Assembly: GCF_004135735.1 (NCBI RefSeq)
Contig: NZ_CP012670.1
Coordinates: forward strand, 10,558,501 to 10,622,500
Direction of reading: 5' to 3'
Length of the DNA: 64,000 nt
DNA from: Sorangium cellulosum
GTDB lineage: Bacteria > Myxococcota_A > Polyangia > Polyangiales > Polyangiaceae
The position numbers and the translations under genes were made by a program. Below, piece after piece: positions 54,435-63,171 of this stretch. The notes below the pieces were generated by a model. The model saw only the letters and a program-made list of their open reading frames with translations. It was not told the origin of the DNA and did not search any database. Positions within the stretch are counted from its first letter, which is position 1, and the number at the start of each line of letters is the position of its first letter.

Positions 54435-55286
54435 GTGGCATCGCCGAAGCGCTTCGGGTTCCTGCTCAACGCCCGGCGGGCGCCACGCGCGCTCGTGCTC
54501 CGCGATCTGTCGCCGGACGAGGCCAGCGCCGTGATCGACTGGTCCGGCTGGCACCTGCCCGACGGCGCGGAGCGCCCCGGCCGGGCCGAGCGCGCGGAGG
54601 TCGTCCGCCTGCTGCTCTCGGTCCTCACCCAGCTCGCGCGCGAGCGCGGCTGGACCGACTGGTATGCAGGGGGCGACCACCCGTTCGCCTGGGTGCGGGG
54701 CGAGCCGCTGGTGCGCGTCCTGCCCGACCTTTACGTCCTCGACCACCGCCCCGTGCCGCCGCTCCCGCGGCAGTGGCAGACGTGGCTGGACGGGCACCGC
54801 CCGCCGCGGTTCGCGCTGGAGATCGTCACGGGCGACTGGCGCCGGGTCTACGAGGAGGCGCCGGCCAAGTACTGGCAGCTCGGCTGCTTCGAGCTCCTGC
54901 TCTTCGATCCCGAGGCGGCCGCCGCGCGCGCGCCGCTGTCCGAGGAGCGCGTGCCGCTCCAGCTCTACCGCCGCGAGCCGGACGGGACGTTCCTGCGCGT
55001 CCACGCCGGCGCCGATCCGGTCCGGGTCGAGGCGCTCGACGCCCACCTCGTCGTGCTGAAGGACGGCCCGCACCCCGCGCTGCGCGTCGCGCGGACCTCC
55101 CGCGCGACGGATCTCGTCCCCGCCGCGGAGGAGGCCCTCCGCGCCGAGGGCGAGGCGCGCGCGGTGGAGCTGCGCGCGCGCGCCGCCGAGCAGCGCGCCC
55201 GCGCCGCCGCCGAGCAGCGCGTCCGCGAGCTCGAGGCGCGCGTGCGCGACCTCGAGGCGCGCGCCGCCCGCCGCCCCCCGCCCTGA
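54435..55286 (+). CDS. Uma2-family (DUF820) PD-(D/E)XK-like protein, copy B
   Basis: 283 residues, colinear with the gene at 39487: VIDWSGWHLPDG, LARERGWTDWYAGGDHPFAW, VLPDLYVLDHRPVPPLPRQW (Asp), PRFALEIVTGDW (Glu), YWQLGCFELLLFDP, and a repeated Ala/Arg/Glu coiled-coil tail. It starts at GTG 54435. It lies 247 bp from the kinase start, divergent from it. The pair shows family expansion within 15 kb, and the dead copy at 50307 adds a third. Confidence 0.85.
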   Translation: MASPKRFGFLLNARRAPRALVLRDLSPDEASAVIDWSGWHLPDGAERPGRAERAEVVRLLLSVLTQLARERGWTDWYAGGDHPFAWVRGEPLVRVLPDLYVLDHRPVPPLPRQWQTWLDGHRPPRFALEIVTGDWRRVYEEAPAKYWQLGCFELLLFDPEAAAARAPLSEERVPLQLYRREPDGTFLRVHAGADPVRVEALDAHLVVLKDGPHPALRVARTSRATDLVPAAEEALRAEGEARAVELRARAAEQRARAAAEQRVRELEARVRDLEARAARRPPP

Positions 55287-55332
55287 CCCCGACCGGCCAG
55301 AGCACTCCCCACCCGAGCGCCCCACCGCCGCT

Positions 55333-56427
55333 CTAGGCGGGGCGGAGGATCTGGCGGACCGACTCGACGTCGGTCAGCCGCTGCAGCACCGGCTGCAGGC
55401 CGTTGCCCGGGGCCTCGCCGAAGGCGCCGCTCGCGGCGACCGCGCGCGCGCGCGGCCCGTCGAGCACGAGGAACACGTCCCGCAGCCCGCCGGCGCCCGG
55501 GGCGTCGATGACGTCGACGATCCGCGAGCGATCGAGGTGCAGCTCCTCGTCGCCCCGCTGGATGAGCACGCGCCGATCGGTGATGAGGTACCGCGTCCGC
55601 GCCGCGAGCCGCGCGGGCCGCACCACCGACACGTAGAGCATCGCCGCCCCGGCGGCGACGAGCAGCACGATCGTGAGCGACAGCGAGGCGACGAGCGCCA
55701 CGAACGACAGGCTCTCCGGATCCATCCCCGCCGCGGTCACGATGCGGACGCTCCGCACGGCGTGCACCGCCGTCACCACCGCGAAGCCGCCGAGGAGCAC
55801 GCCGATCAGCGCGGAGCCGATGCCGCGAAACCCGGCCGGGATCCACTTGTGCCAGCAGTCGACCGGGTGCGCCGACCAGAGCACCCGCTCGCCCTCGTCG
55901 AGGCGCTGCGAGAGCAGCCGGTGACCGTCCCCCGCGGGCGCCGACGGCACGACGCCCCGCAGGATCGCCCACACCCGGTCCGGGGCCACGACGCCGTTCA
56001 GCACGATGGACAGCCGCCGCCGGAGGGCGCCGGTCGGCACCGCCCGCACGAGCTCGAGATCGCCGACGCCCGGGTGCTTCGGGTTCCAGTGGATGCGCGC
56101 GTAGCTGATCGACCGCCGCTCGATGCAGCGCAGGAGCTTGCCGCGCCGCACCACGATGTGCCGGTCCGTGAGCATGTACTCGAGCTCCGAGCGCCACCAG
56201 CGGGGCAGGTAGCTGAACGCGACCGCGAGGCTCGCCATCCACGCCGCGAAGGCGAGCAGCTGGGTCGGCGACGCGCCGAGCGCCTTGCTGACGACGATGG
56301 CCGACGCGGTGCTGATCGCGGAGGTCACGCCGCAGACCGCCGCGCTCACGGAGTAGAGGGGCGGCGTCGCGATGACCTTCGGACGTCCCGACCAGAGCAA
56401 CGGCTCATTGAACACCGAGTCGCGCAT
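55333..56427 (-). CDS. Membrane protein with two PH-like (bPH2/YdbS-type) domains
   Basis: 364 residues. The protein consists of two similar halves, each with a pair of hydrophobic helices (VSAAVCGVTSAISTASAIVV and IGSALIGVLLGGFAVVTAV plus LTIVLLVAAGAAMLYVSVV). Each is followed by YMLTDRHIVVRRG or YLITDRRVLIQRG and a strand-rich PH-like module (ISYARIHWNPKHPGVGDLEL, DRSRIVDVIDAPGAGGLRDV). YdbS/bPH2 proteins bind membranes or anionic lipids; no function is known here. Start ATG 56427. Confidence 0.8.
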   Translation of the reverse strand: MRDSVFNEPLLWSGRPKVIATPPLYSVSAAVCGVTSAISTASAIVVSKALGASPTQLLAFAAWMASLAVAFSYLPRWWRSELEYMLTDRHIVVRRGKLLRCIERRSISYARIHWNPKHPGVGDLELVRAVPTGALRRRLSIVLNGVVAPDRVWAILRGVVPSAPAGDGHRLLSQRLDEGERVLWSAHPVDCWHKWIPAGFRGIGSALIGVLLGGFAVVTAVHAVRSVRIVTAAGMDPESLSFVALVASLSLTIVLLVAAGAAMLYVSVVRPARLAARTRYLITDRRVLIQRGDEELHLDRSRIVDVIDAPGAGGLRDVFLVLDGPRARAVAASGAFGEAPGNGLQPVLQRLTDVESVRQILRPA

Positions 56428-56649
56428 CTCGACGGATCTCCGTTCGGGGTGAGCTGGACCGGCGCCGCCCCCGCGGGCGAGAGCGGCCCCGATAAGGTGA
56501 AGCCGCCGGGCGAGGTCGTAAAGGGGGGGCGCCGTCGCCCTCGCCGGGCCGAGGGGCCGCTGCGGCGTCCGAGCTCCGCCGTGCCGGTGCGACGCCGCGG
56601 GCGCCGCGGCGTCGGCGCCGGTGCACCATGGCGGGCGCTGGCTGCGGCG

Positions 56650-57717
56650 TCAGCGCCGGCGCGCCGCCGCGGGCGTGGGCGGCTTTCGCTGGCGCCTCAG
56701 CGTCTCGGCCCGCTCCTTCTCGCACTGCGCGCGCCGTGCCCTCGCCAGCGGCACCCAGGGATCGCTGGCGGGGGCGCGGGCGATGTACGACGCCCACGCG
56801 GCCACGGCTTGCTGGTACCCCCCCGCGCGCTCGTCGAGGTCGGCGCTCCGCGCCGCGGCCCAGTGGCCGAGCGCGGCGTACCAGGCCTCGTCGTACGGGG
56901 GCACATAGAACCAGCCCGACCCATGGATCTGCTGATCGTTCCGGTCGTACGTCCTCGCGAGCCGGATGTGCTCGATCGCGCCCTCCAGATCGCCGGAGCG
57001 GTCGAGCGCCACCGCGAGCCCCCAGAGCGTGGTCACCCCGTAGCGGAACATGTCCAGCGACCCGAGCGTGGCGAGCGCGGCCCGGTAGCCGTCGACCGCG
57101 GCGGTGATGTCGCCGAGCACCATGAACGCCTCGGCCTGATTGGCCAGGAGGAGCGCCCGCGAGCCCGCGTGCGGCTCGAGCGCGAGCGCCTCGTCGTAGG
57201 CCTTGATCTCGTCGGCGTACCTGCCGAGCCGCGCGTAGCAGACCGCGAGCGCGTGCCACGCCTCGGCGCGGGCGGGCGCCGGGGGGTGGATGCGCAGGAG
57301 CGCCTCGAGGTTCGCGGCCGCGCTCTGCACGTCGCCGAGGGACTCCAGGATGTCGGCGTAGCGGAGCCGCACCGCGTGGTCGCGCGACGTCGCGGCGCCG
57401 GCGCGCTCGTACAGGGCGCGCGCCTCGCGGAGCCAGAGCGGGCCGATCTCCTCGACCCGCTCCAGCAGCGGCGAGCGCCGGAGCCGGTTGTACCGGGCGA
57501 GGAGCGCGTCGGCCTGGGCGATGAGCGCCGCGCGGTGGTCGGCCTCGGGATCCAGCGCGCGGGCCCACACGGTCGGCGCTGCGCCGAGGGGCGCCGTCAC
57601 GAGCGCGGCCGCCGCGAGCGCCCCGGCGCCGAGCAGCGCGGCGAGCGAGCGCGATCTCCGGCCCGCCGGACGCCTCCGGGCTCCGCTCCGGGCGGGCGCG
57701 CGAGGCGGCGCGCTCAC
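56650..57717 (-). CDS. Exported TPR protein, second gene of a two-gene operon
   Basis: 355 residues starting at GTG 57717, which overlaps the TGA of the upstream gene (GTGA). A signal-anchor stretch (SLAALLGAGALAAAALVTAP) is followed by successive TPR helices (EAWHALAVCYARLGRYADEI, ALLLANQAEAFMVLGDI, TLWGLAVALDRSGDLEGAIE). An odd tyrosine/tryptophan segment (WFYVPPYDEAWYAALGHWAA) lies near the end. TPRs bind other proteins, so it probably serves an envelope complex with its operon partner. Function unknown. Confidence 0.75.
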   Translation of the reverse strand: MSAPPRAPARSGARRRPAGRRSRSLAALLGAGALAAAALVTAPLGAAPTVWARALDPEADHRAALIAQADALLARYNRLRRSPLLERVEEIGPLWLREARALYERAGAATSRDHAVRLRYADILESLGDVQSAAANLEALLRIHPPAPARAEAWHALAVCYARLGRYADEIKAYDEALALEPHAGSRALLLANQAEAFMVLGDITAAVDGYRAALATLGSLDMFRYGVTTLWGLAVALDRSGDLEGAIEHIRLARTYDRNDQQIHGSGWFYVPPYDEAWYAALGHWAAARSADLDERAGGYQQAVAAWASYIARAPASDPWVPLARARRAQCEKERAETLRRQRKPPTPAAARRR

Positions 57718-58928
57718 CGGGCGCCTCCGGCCCTGGTCCCGGGGGGCGCGGGCCTCTCGCGCGCGGGCCGGCGAGCTCCGCCGGCGACCTTGCGGAGCGC
57801 GTCGAGGCGCGCGCGCGCCGCCGCGGCCCACGGCCCACGCCCGCCGGCGCCCGACAGGTAGGCTTCCCAGCGATCGATCGCCGCAGCCGCCGCGATCCGC
57901 TCCAGCGCGAGCGCCTCCAGCGCGAGGCGGTCGTCGGGGGCCGCGAGGTAGTCGACGGTGCGCAGGCGCGCGGCCGCGCCGGCGAGGTCCTCGGCCGCGT
58001 GCTGGCGCGCGGCCGCGCCGGCGTGGCGGTCGAGCGCGCGCGCCGCCGCGGGCGCGATCCCCGGGGTCGCGGCCTCGAGCGCGGCGTCGGCCTGCGCCCT
58101 GTCGCCGGCCCGATCCAGCGCGAGCGCGAGCGACAGCATCACGTCGCGGGCGAGCTGCGCCTGCGCGCGCTGGCGCGCCTCGCGCAGGTACGCGATCGCC
58201 TCGTCGAGCACGGGGCGCGCCCTCTCCCCGCGCTCGCCTGCGGCCGCCGTGGGCCCCGAGGCGGCCCCCGTGGCCGCCGCGGGCCCCGAGGCGGCCCCCG
58301 TGGCCGCCGTGGACCCCGAGGCGGCCCCCGTGGCCGCCGCGGGCCCCGAGGCGGCCCCCGTGGCCGCCATCGACAGGTGCGCCGCCTCGAGCAGCACGAG
58401 CGCGCGCTGGTCCGCGGTGGCGAGCAGATCGATCCGGGGGACGAGCGCGCGGTAGACCGCGAGGGCCTCGTCGCGCTGGCCGGTGCGCGACAGCGACCGG
58501 GCGAGGTCGTGCAGGGTGTGCGGATCCTCGACGCTGCGCGGGTCGATGCTCCGCGCGCGGGCGAAGGCGCGCGCAGCGTCCTCGGGCGAGCCGAGCGCGA
58601 GGGCCGCGCGCGCGAGCAGGACCTGCGGCGCGGCGTGGCCCGGGAGGAGCTGATCGGCGAGGCGCGCCGAGGCGCGCGCCGCCTTGGCGTCGTCGCCGAG
58701 CTGCGCCTGGCCGCGCGCGAGGAGGTCGCAGTAGCGCGGTAGCTCCGGGGCGCGCGCGCGCTCCCAGACGCTCGGCCCGCGGGCGATGGCGCGGCCCGTC
58801 CGGGCCGAGCACTCCGGCGGCCGCCCTGCCGCCGCGGCGGCCGCGACGAGGTCGCCCTTGCCCGGGGCGCCGTGCGCGGCGAGCGGGAGGGCGAGGAGCG
58901 CCGGGAGCAACATCGGACCGAGGTGCAC
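57714..58928 (-). CDS. Exported TPR-like helical protein, first gene of the operon
   Basis: 404 residues. Signal peptide LLPALLALPLAAHGAPG, then helical repeats (DAKAARASARLADQLLPGHA, EDAARAFARARSIDPRSVED, RDEALAVYRALVPRIDLLA) typical of TPR or Sel1-like solenoids. About residues 185-230 are an insert of AATGAASGPA repeats encoded by a 30-bp unit repeated four to five times at 58250-58370. The C-terminal end is a Pro/Arg-rich tail. It is translationally coupled to the gene at 56650. Start ATG 58928. Confidence 0.72.
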   Translation of the reverse strand: MHLGPMLLPALLALPLAAHGAPGKGDLVAAAAAAGRPPECSARTGRAIARGPSVWERARAPELPRYCDLLARGQAQLGDDAKAARASARLADQLLPGHAAPQVLLARAALALGSPEDAARAFARARSIDPRSVEDPHTLHDLARSLSRTGQRDEALAVYRALVPRIDLLATADQRALVLLEAAHLSMAATGAASGPAAATGAASGSTAATGAASGPAAATGAASGPTAAAGERGERARPVLDEAIAYLREARQRAQAQLARDVMLSLALALDRAGDRAQADAALEAATPGIAPAAARALDRHAGAAARQHAAEDLAGAAARLRTVDYLAAPDDRLALEALALERIAAAAAIDRWEAYLSGAGGRGPWAAAARARLDALRKVAGGARRPARERPAPPGTRAGGAR

Positions 58929-58986
58929 GTGGTGAGTGTACCAGCGCCGCGCTCCCCGGTCTCACGCCGGGTGATGTCCGAGGGGC

Positions 58987-59045
58987 GCGATCCGGCCGAT
59001 CGGGCGGGCGATGGGGATGCGATCCGGTTGATCGGGCGGGCGATG
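58987..59045 (+). repeat. 27-bp direct repeat upstream of the gene at 59157
   Basis: GCGATCCGGCCGATCGGGCG plus GGCGATG (58987-59013) recurs with two changes at 59019-59045 (GCGATCCGGTTGATCGGGCG). The period is 32 bp, three helical turns. It lies between divergent genes (58928 minus, 59157 plus) and is a reasonable operator candidate. Confidence 0.7.
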
Positions 59046-59156
59046 CTCCGTTATGGTGCCGAGGGTGACAGCGCCGACGGGGGGGCGTTTGCGGGGTCGT
59101 GTTTCGCCGGACCCTGCGACCCTGGAGCCTCGTAAGGCCGGAGGAGGATCGACATC

Positions 59157-59825
59157 ATGGGCGAGGTGATTCGCAAGGACGCGCCAGCGGACGACATCAT
59201 CGGTGACGTGCGCGCGACGCTCCACACCGCTTCGGCGAAGGGCGGGTCGCTGCGGGAGCTCGCCGAGCAGCGGCTCGTGCCCGTGCTGACGCTCTTTGAC
59301 GGGGTGGAGGCCCAGCGCAACGCCGCGCGCGCCGAGGCCGAGCCGCTGCTCGCCAAGGTCGAGGCCGAGTCCGCGCGCGCCGACGACGCCCTCGCCAAGG
59401 TGGCCGACGACGTCTGGAACGCCGTCGGGCGCCCCACCGCGGATCCCGCGCTGTCGATCCTGTTCCCCGGCGGCATGTCGTATTTCGCCGACCACGAGGA
59501 CGGCGACATCCCCGGGCAGCCCGATCGGCTGGAGGTGCTGGCGCAGCTGCTCGGCTCCGGGATCCACCCGAAGCTCAGCCTGGACAAGGCGCAGGCGGCC
59601 GCGGCCGAGGTGAAGGCGGCCGCCGCGGCGCTGCGGTCCACGGTCGAGGCGACGCGGCTCCCGCTCGAACGGCTGAGCGTGCTCGATCGCATCCGCGCCG
59701 CCGTGGCGAAGAGCGCCCATATCGAGCTCGTCCACCTGAAGCGCCTCTACAAGGCGGCCGGCTTCAGCGAGGCGGAGATCCACGCGGTCATCCCGGATCG
59801 CGGGCGAGCGCGGCGGCGGCTGTAG
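59157..59825 (+). CDS. Hypothetical helical protein
   Basis: 222 residues, no signal. It is largely alpha-helical with Ala/Glu/Lys heptads (EAEPLLAKVEAESARADDAL, LDKAQAAAAEVKAAAAALRS), so it is probably a coiled coil. The middle (SILFPGGMSYFADHEDGDIP then GQPDRLEVLAQLL) and the end (YKAAGFSEAEIHAVIPDRGR) are not recognised. Start ATG 59157 with a strong GGAGGAGGA upstream. It appears monocistronic. Confidence 0.7.
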   Translation: MGEVIRKDAPADDIIGDVRATLHTASAKGGSLRELAEQRLVPVLTLFDGVEAQRNAARAEAEPLLAKVEAESARADDALAKVADDVWNAVGRPTADPALSILFPGGMSYFADHEDGDIPGQPDRLEVLAQLLGSGIHPKLSLDKAQAAAAEVKAAAAALRSTVEATRLPLERLSVLDRIRAAVAKSAHIELVHLKRLYKAAGFSEAEIHAVIPDRGRARRRL

Positions 59826-59909
59826 GGCGCCGCGGCCGCGCCCCGCGCGGGGCGAGGGCCCCGGCGCGGGTCACGGTGGTCGTTCCTTATCGGACCAGGC
59901 GCCCGGGCC

Positions 59910-60752
59910 TCACGGGCGAGATCCGGGGGGATAAGGAGTGCCGCTCCGGGGGAGGCCGGTCGCGGGGTCATACGCGCCATACGGGTAGTAATACCCGTTG
60001 TTTCCATAATACGAATTGTACGGGGAGCCGTACGGGTAGGCGTAAGGATTCCCGTTGCTGCCGTAGTAGGTGTACGGGTTGTAACCGCCGTTGCCGTAAT
60101 ACTGGGGCGGGTAGATGCCGGAGGTCCCCGGGACGTAGCGGCTACCCATGAGCGAGAGGAGCGACGTCGCGAACCTGAGGTTCCGCGAGGTGGCCGTCCG
60201 GATCTGTGGGACGAGCTGAGAGAGCCCCGGGGTCACATCCACGCCGACGACGAGGATCTGCTCCTGGAGCTGGGCCAGCATCTGCCGGTGCAGCTCGATC
60301 TGAGCGTTCACGTACGTCAGGTCGAAGGAGGCCCCCGTCAGCCCCTCCAGGGTCCGCGCTTCCTCGGCGCCCCGCTGGGCCAGCGCCTGGCTGGCCGCGT
60401 TCTCCTGCGGCGTCAGGCCGAGCTGCTGGAGCGCGGCCACGAGCTCCTGGTTCGCAGCGGTGTAGTAGTCGAGCATCGCCTGGGCGAACTCGCGGACGTG
60501 CTGGTCCGTCGCGTGGGTGAGGGCGAGCTGCGCCTCGGCGACCTCGACCGAATAGAAGGCGGTGAGCACCGCGGCGAGATCCGGGGCGGCCAGCGCGACC
60601 GCCTGCGACGTGGACTCGACCGCCTCCGCCGCGCGGTCGTCGCCCGTCGCCGCCAGGCCGCCGTCTTCCGTCGCGACGGAGCAGGCGCTGGCTCCTCCGA
60701 GCGCGAGAGCTGCCATCCATGCAAAACGAAGAGAGTCAATTCCGATGTTCAT
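59910..60752 (-). CDS. DUF4142-type lipoprotein with a Tyr/Gly-rich C-terminal tail
   Basis: 280 residues. Lipoprotein signal AWMAALALGGASAC, then a DUF4142-like helical bundle (ATDQHVREFAQAMLDYYTAA, LVAALQQLGLTPQENAAS, LTYVNAQIELHRQMLAQLQE) from about 55 to 190. From residue 205 the sequence is low-complexity, rich in Tyr, Gly, Asn and Pro (IYPPQYYGNGGYNPYTYYG, YAYPYGSPYNSYYG), unlike the compact members of the family. This tail would be flexible or self-associating on the surface. ATG 60752 with GGGGG 6 bp upstream. Confidence 0.82.
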   Translation of the reverse strand: MNIGIDSLRFAWMAALALGGASACSVATEDGGLAATGDDRAAEAVESTSQAVALAAPDLAAVLTAFYSVEVAEAQLALTHATDQHVREFAQAMLDYYTAANQELVAALQQLGLTPQENAASQALAQRGAEEARTLEGLTGASFDLTYVNAQIELHRQMLAQLQEQILVVGVDVTPGLSQLVPQIRTATSRNLRFATSLLSLMGSRYVPGTSGIYPPQYYGNGGYNPYTYYGSNGNPYAYPYGSPYNSYYGNNGYYYPYGAYDPATGLPRSGTPYPPGSRP

Positions 60753-61150
60753 AATCCCCCCATGTCAATGACGGAAGCGGTCCGGCGATCGAGCGCTTGG
60801 CGGTGATGCCTGGCCCGCCCCGCCATCTATCTTGAACCGAACTGGGGATACGCAAGCCGCGAGCTCACGAAAGCTGCAATGCTCACCGGCGCACAGGATC
60901 GGATGAACTCTCCTCACCGCGCGACGATCCTCCGCGGAGGTGCCACCCCGTCGTGTCGATGAACGGAAGCGGCCGCCGGCCGGGCGGCGGCGCCGGCGCG
61001 AGCTCGTGGAAGATCCGGACGCGCTCAGTCGGCGATGCTGTCGGGCGAGCGACGTGCTTTGGGGCTCGGGCGCAAAGGGGCAATGCGGAACTCGACGCTT
61101 TGCTGGAGGACGGGCCCGGAGCTCCGGTGTCGGCCCGCCCGGGCGGGGCG
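60753..61150. other. Intergenic region, nothing recognised
   Basis: Between the DUF4142 gene and the 3' end of the methyltransferase gene no frame yields a recognisable protein on either strand. It should contain the DUF4142 promoter near 60760-60850 (AT-richer: CATCTATCTTGAACC). No hairpin or repeat stands out. Confidence 0.4.
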
Positions 61151-61954
61151 TCAATCCGTCGTCTTGGCCGGCTTGCGGGCCACGACGCCGACGGTGCCGT
61201 AGTAAATGCCCCACGACGCGGGATCCGCCGCGAACCGGGCATATCCGGCGAGATCTACCTCGCTGATCCGGCCGGTCGCGAGGTAGGGATCACGGAGCTG
61301 GAGTGCGGAGAGGCGCATGACCTCGGCCTGAGGGTGGCCGCCCTGGCACAGCGGCGCGTCGTTCTCGACGCGCTCGATGGCGAGCCCTCGCGACGTCACG
61401 ATCGCGGGCAGGCGCAGGCCCAGCCCTGGGTCCTTTCCGCCGGCCTCGAACATCGCGACGATCGCCTGGTTGACCCGATCGAAGGCCTCGCGTTCCGCGC
61501 CGGACGCGCCCTTCGCCGCGGTGAAATCGGGCTCTTCGAGGACCAGACGGCCCCCTGGCTTGAGCGCCGCCAGCATGGCGTCGAGCAGCGCCTCGTGCTC
61601 CGCGTTGTGGACCAGCACGTAGCGGGCGTGCACCACGTCGAACCGGGCCGCGTGGAGGTTGAGCTGTCGGATATCGCCCTCGACGATCTGGACACCCGGC
61701 AGATGCGATGCCGCGAGGAACCCGACATCGAGGTCGACGGCGACCACCTCGCCCTCGGGGCCCACTCGCTCTGCCATCCACGCGGCGATGGATCCGGCAC
61801 CCGCCCCCACCTCGAGGCAGCTCCAGCCGGGACCCATCCCGGACGCCTTGAGGAGGAGCCGGCTCCCGGGGTCGGCGATCTCCTCGATCCGCCTCAGGCG
61901 TTCCAGCTCCCGCGCACGCTCCACACCCGTAAACGTGTACCTGCTCTCCGCCAT
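61151..61954 (-). CDS. SAM-dependent methyltransferase (class I)
   Basis: 267 residues. Rossmann motif I CLEVGAGAGSIAAWMAERVG, the acidic residue in VVAVDLDVGFLA, motif II region VQIVEGDIRQLNL, HARYVLVHNAEHEALLDAML, and LKPGGRLVLEEPDF; together these mark a UbiE/Methyltransf_11-like enzyme. The first 45 residues are a helical lead. The substrate is unknown, and there is no biosynthetic partner nearby. ATG 61954 (MAESRYTFTGV) is preferred over the start 18 bp upstream. Confidence 0.9.
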   Translation of the reverse strand: MAESRYTFTGVERARELERLRRIEEIADPGSRLLLKASGMGPGWSCLEVGAGAGSIAAWMAERVGPEGEVVAVDLDVGFLAASHLPGVQIVEGDIRQLNLHAARFDVVHARYVLVHNAEHEALLDAMLAALKPGGRLVLEEPDFTAAKGASGAEREAFDRVNQAIVAMFEAGGKDPGLGLRLPAIVTSRGLAIERVENDAPLCQGGHPQAEVMRLSALQLRDPYLATGRISEVDLAGYARFAADPASWGIYYGTVGVVARKPAKTTD

Positions 61955-62156
61955 ACAGGCAGAATAGTACATTCCCGGGTCGGAAGACCGATAATCTCCC
62001 CTCCGGCCTCACCCGGAGGCCCCCGAGGGAGCTCGCGGCTCGACGCGGGGGACGGACCGATGTCCCCGGGAATATGGATGGCGACCGCGCAGCCCGGATC
62101 ACCCGGTATGGCCAGGCCCAACGCCGAGCCCCAGCCCACCGTTGCCTGCTGCGGTC

Positions 62157-62897
62157 CTACGCGACGACCACCCGGCGCAACGCGAGCACCGCGAGGCCCC
62201 CCACCGCGAGCGCCGCCGCGCCGCGCAAGACGCGTCGCGCCCCCGACGGGCTCGGCAGGAACGCGGCCGCGCCGAGCGCCACGAGCGGGGGCGACGTCCG
62301 CTGCGGGGCCGACTGGACGGCGAGCGGCGACGCGGCGGCGTGGATCGGGTGGGCCTCGGCGAACAGGTCGATCATCGCGCGCACGAACGCGGGCAGATCC
62401 TGCGGCCCGCGGCTCGATAGCCAGTTGCCGTCGCGCACCGTCTCCTCGTCGCGCCACACGCCGCCGGCATGCACGATGTCGTCGCGGATGCCAGGCCAGG
62501 ACGCGAGCTGCCTGCCGCTCACGAGCTCCGCCGAGACGAGCAGCCAGGGGCCGTGACAGAGGGTCGCGATGGGCTTTCTTTGATCGTCGAAGGCGCGCAC
62601 GAACCGGCGCGCCTCCTCGCTCTGCCGGAGAAGATCCGGGCTGATGAACCCCCCCGGCAGGAGCAGCGCGTCGTATACCGCCGGATCCGCCTCGTCGAGC
62701 GTCCGGTCGACATGCGCCCTCTTGCCGGGCTCGTGCAGGTTCATCCCGCGGATCTTGCCCCGGCGAAGCGAGACGACCTCCACCTCCGCGCCCTCGGCGC
62801 GGAGCGCCTTCATCGGCACCGTCAGCTCGAGCTGCTCGAACCCGTCCGCTGCGAGCGCTGCTATCCGCTTCCCTGCAAGCCTCTTTCGTCCAGTCAT
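62157..62897 (-). CDS. DJ-1/PfpI-family protein with a C-terminal membrane helix
   Basis: 246 residues. The DJ-1/PfpI class I amidotransferase-like domain (about 8-180) has RIAALAADGFEQLELTVPMK, DALLLPGGFISPDLL and the nucleophile elbow ATLCHGPWLLVSAE with its Cys. The usual following helix and strand are FAEAHPI-type. After an Ala/Pro spacer a hydrophobic stretch (LRGAAALAVGGLAVLALRRV) suggests a C-terminal membrane anchor, unusual for these soluble proteins. Relatives are proteases, deglycases or stress proteins. ATG 62897. Confidence 0.88.
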   Translation of the reverse strand: MTGRKRLAGKRIAALAADGFEQLELTVPMKALRAEGAEVEVVSLRRGKIRGMNLHEPGKRAHVDRTLDEADPAVYDALLLPGGFISPDLLRQSEEARRFVRAFDDQRKPIATLCHGPWLLVSAELVSGRQLASWPGIRDDIVHAGGVWRDEETVRDGNWLSSRGPQDLPAFVRAMIDLFAEAHPIHAAASPLAVQSAPQRTSPPLVALGAAAFLPSPSGARRVLRGAAALAVGGLAVLALRRVVVA

Positions 62898-63171
62898 GCT
62901 GACCTCACCGGTTGTGCGGCGGCGACGTGCCGGATCGGATCACCGGCGACCGGCGCGTTTCCGGGACGCCGAGGGCGCTGCCCGTCCTGTGCTCCGGACA
63001 TGGCCCTTCACGATCGTCCCTCGGCTTCCCTAGAGCCGGCGCGGCGGTCCGCAACCGAGGCGAGAGCCGATTTCTTGGAGACCACGCGCCCGGCCAGCGC
63101 GGCCGCAGGGCCCAGGTCGGCGCGTGTGTCGTTTTGCGACAGCGCGGCTCCCGGCGGGCGCGAGCGCGCGG

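Noticed and set aside
60883..61242. Minus-strand frame with FHELAPAPPPGRRPLPFIDT
   Set aside because: It looked briefly like a fragment of a known protein, but no family could be supported and it partly overlaps the methyltransferase end in another frame.
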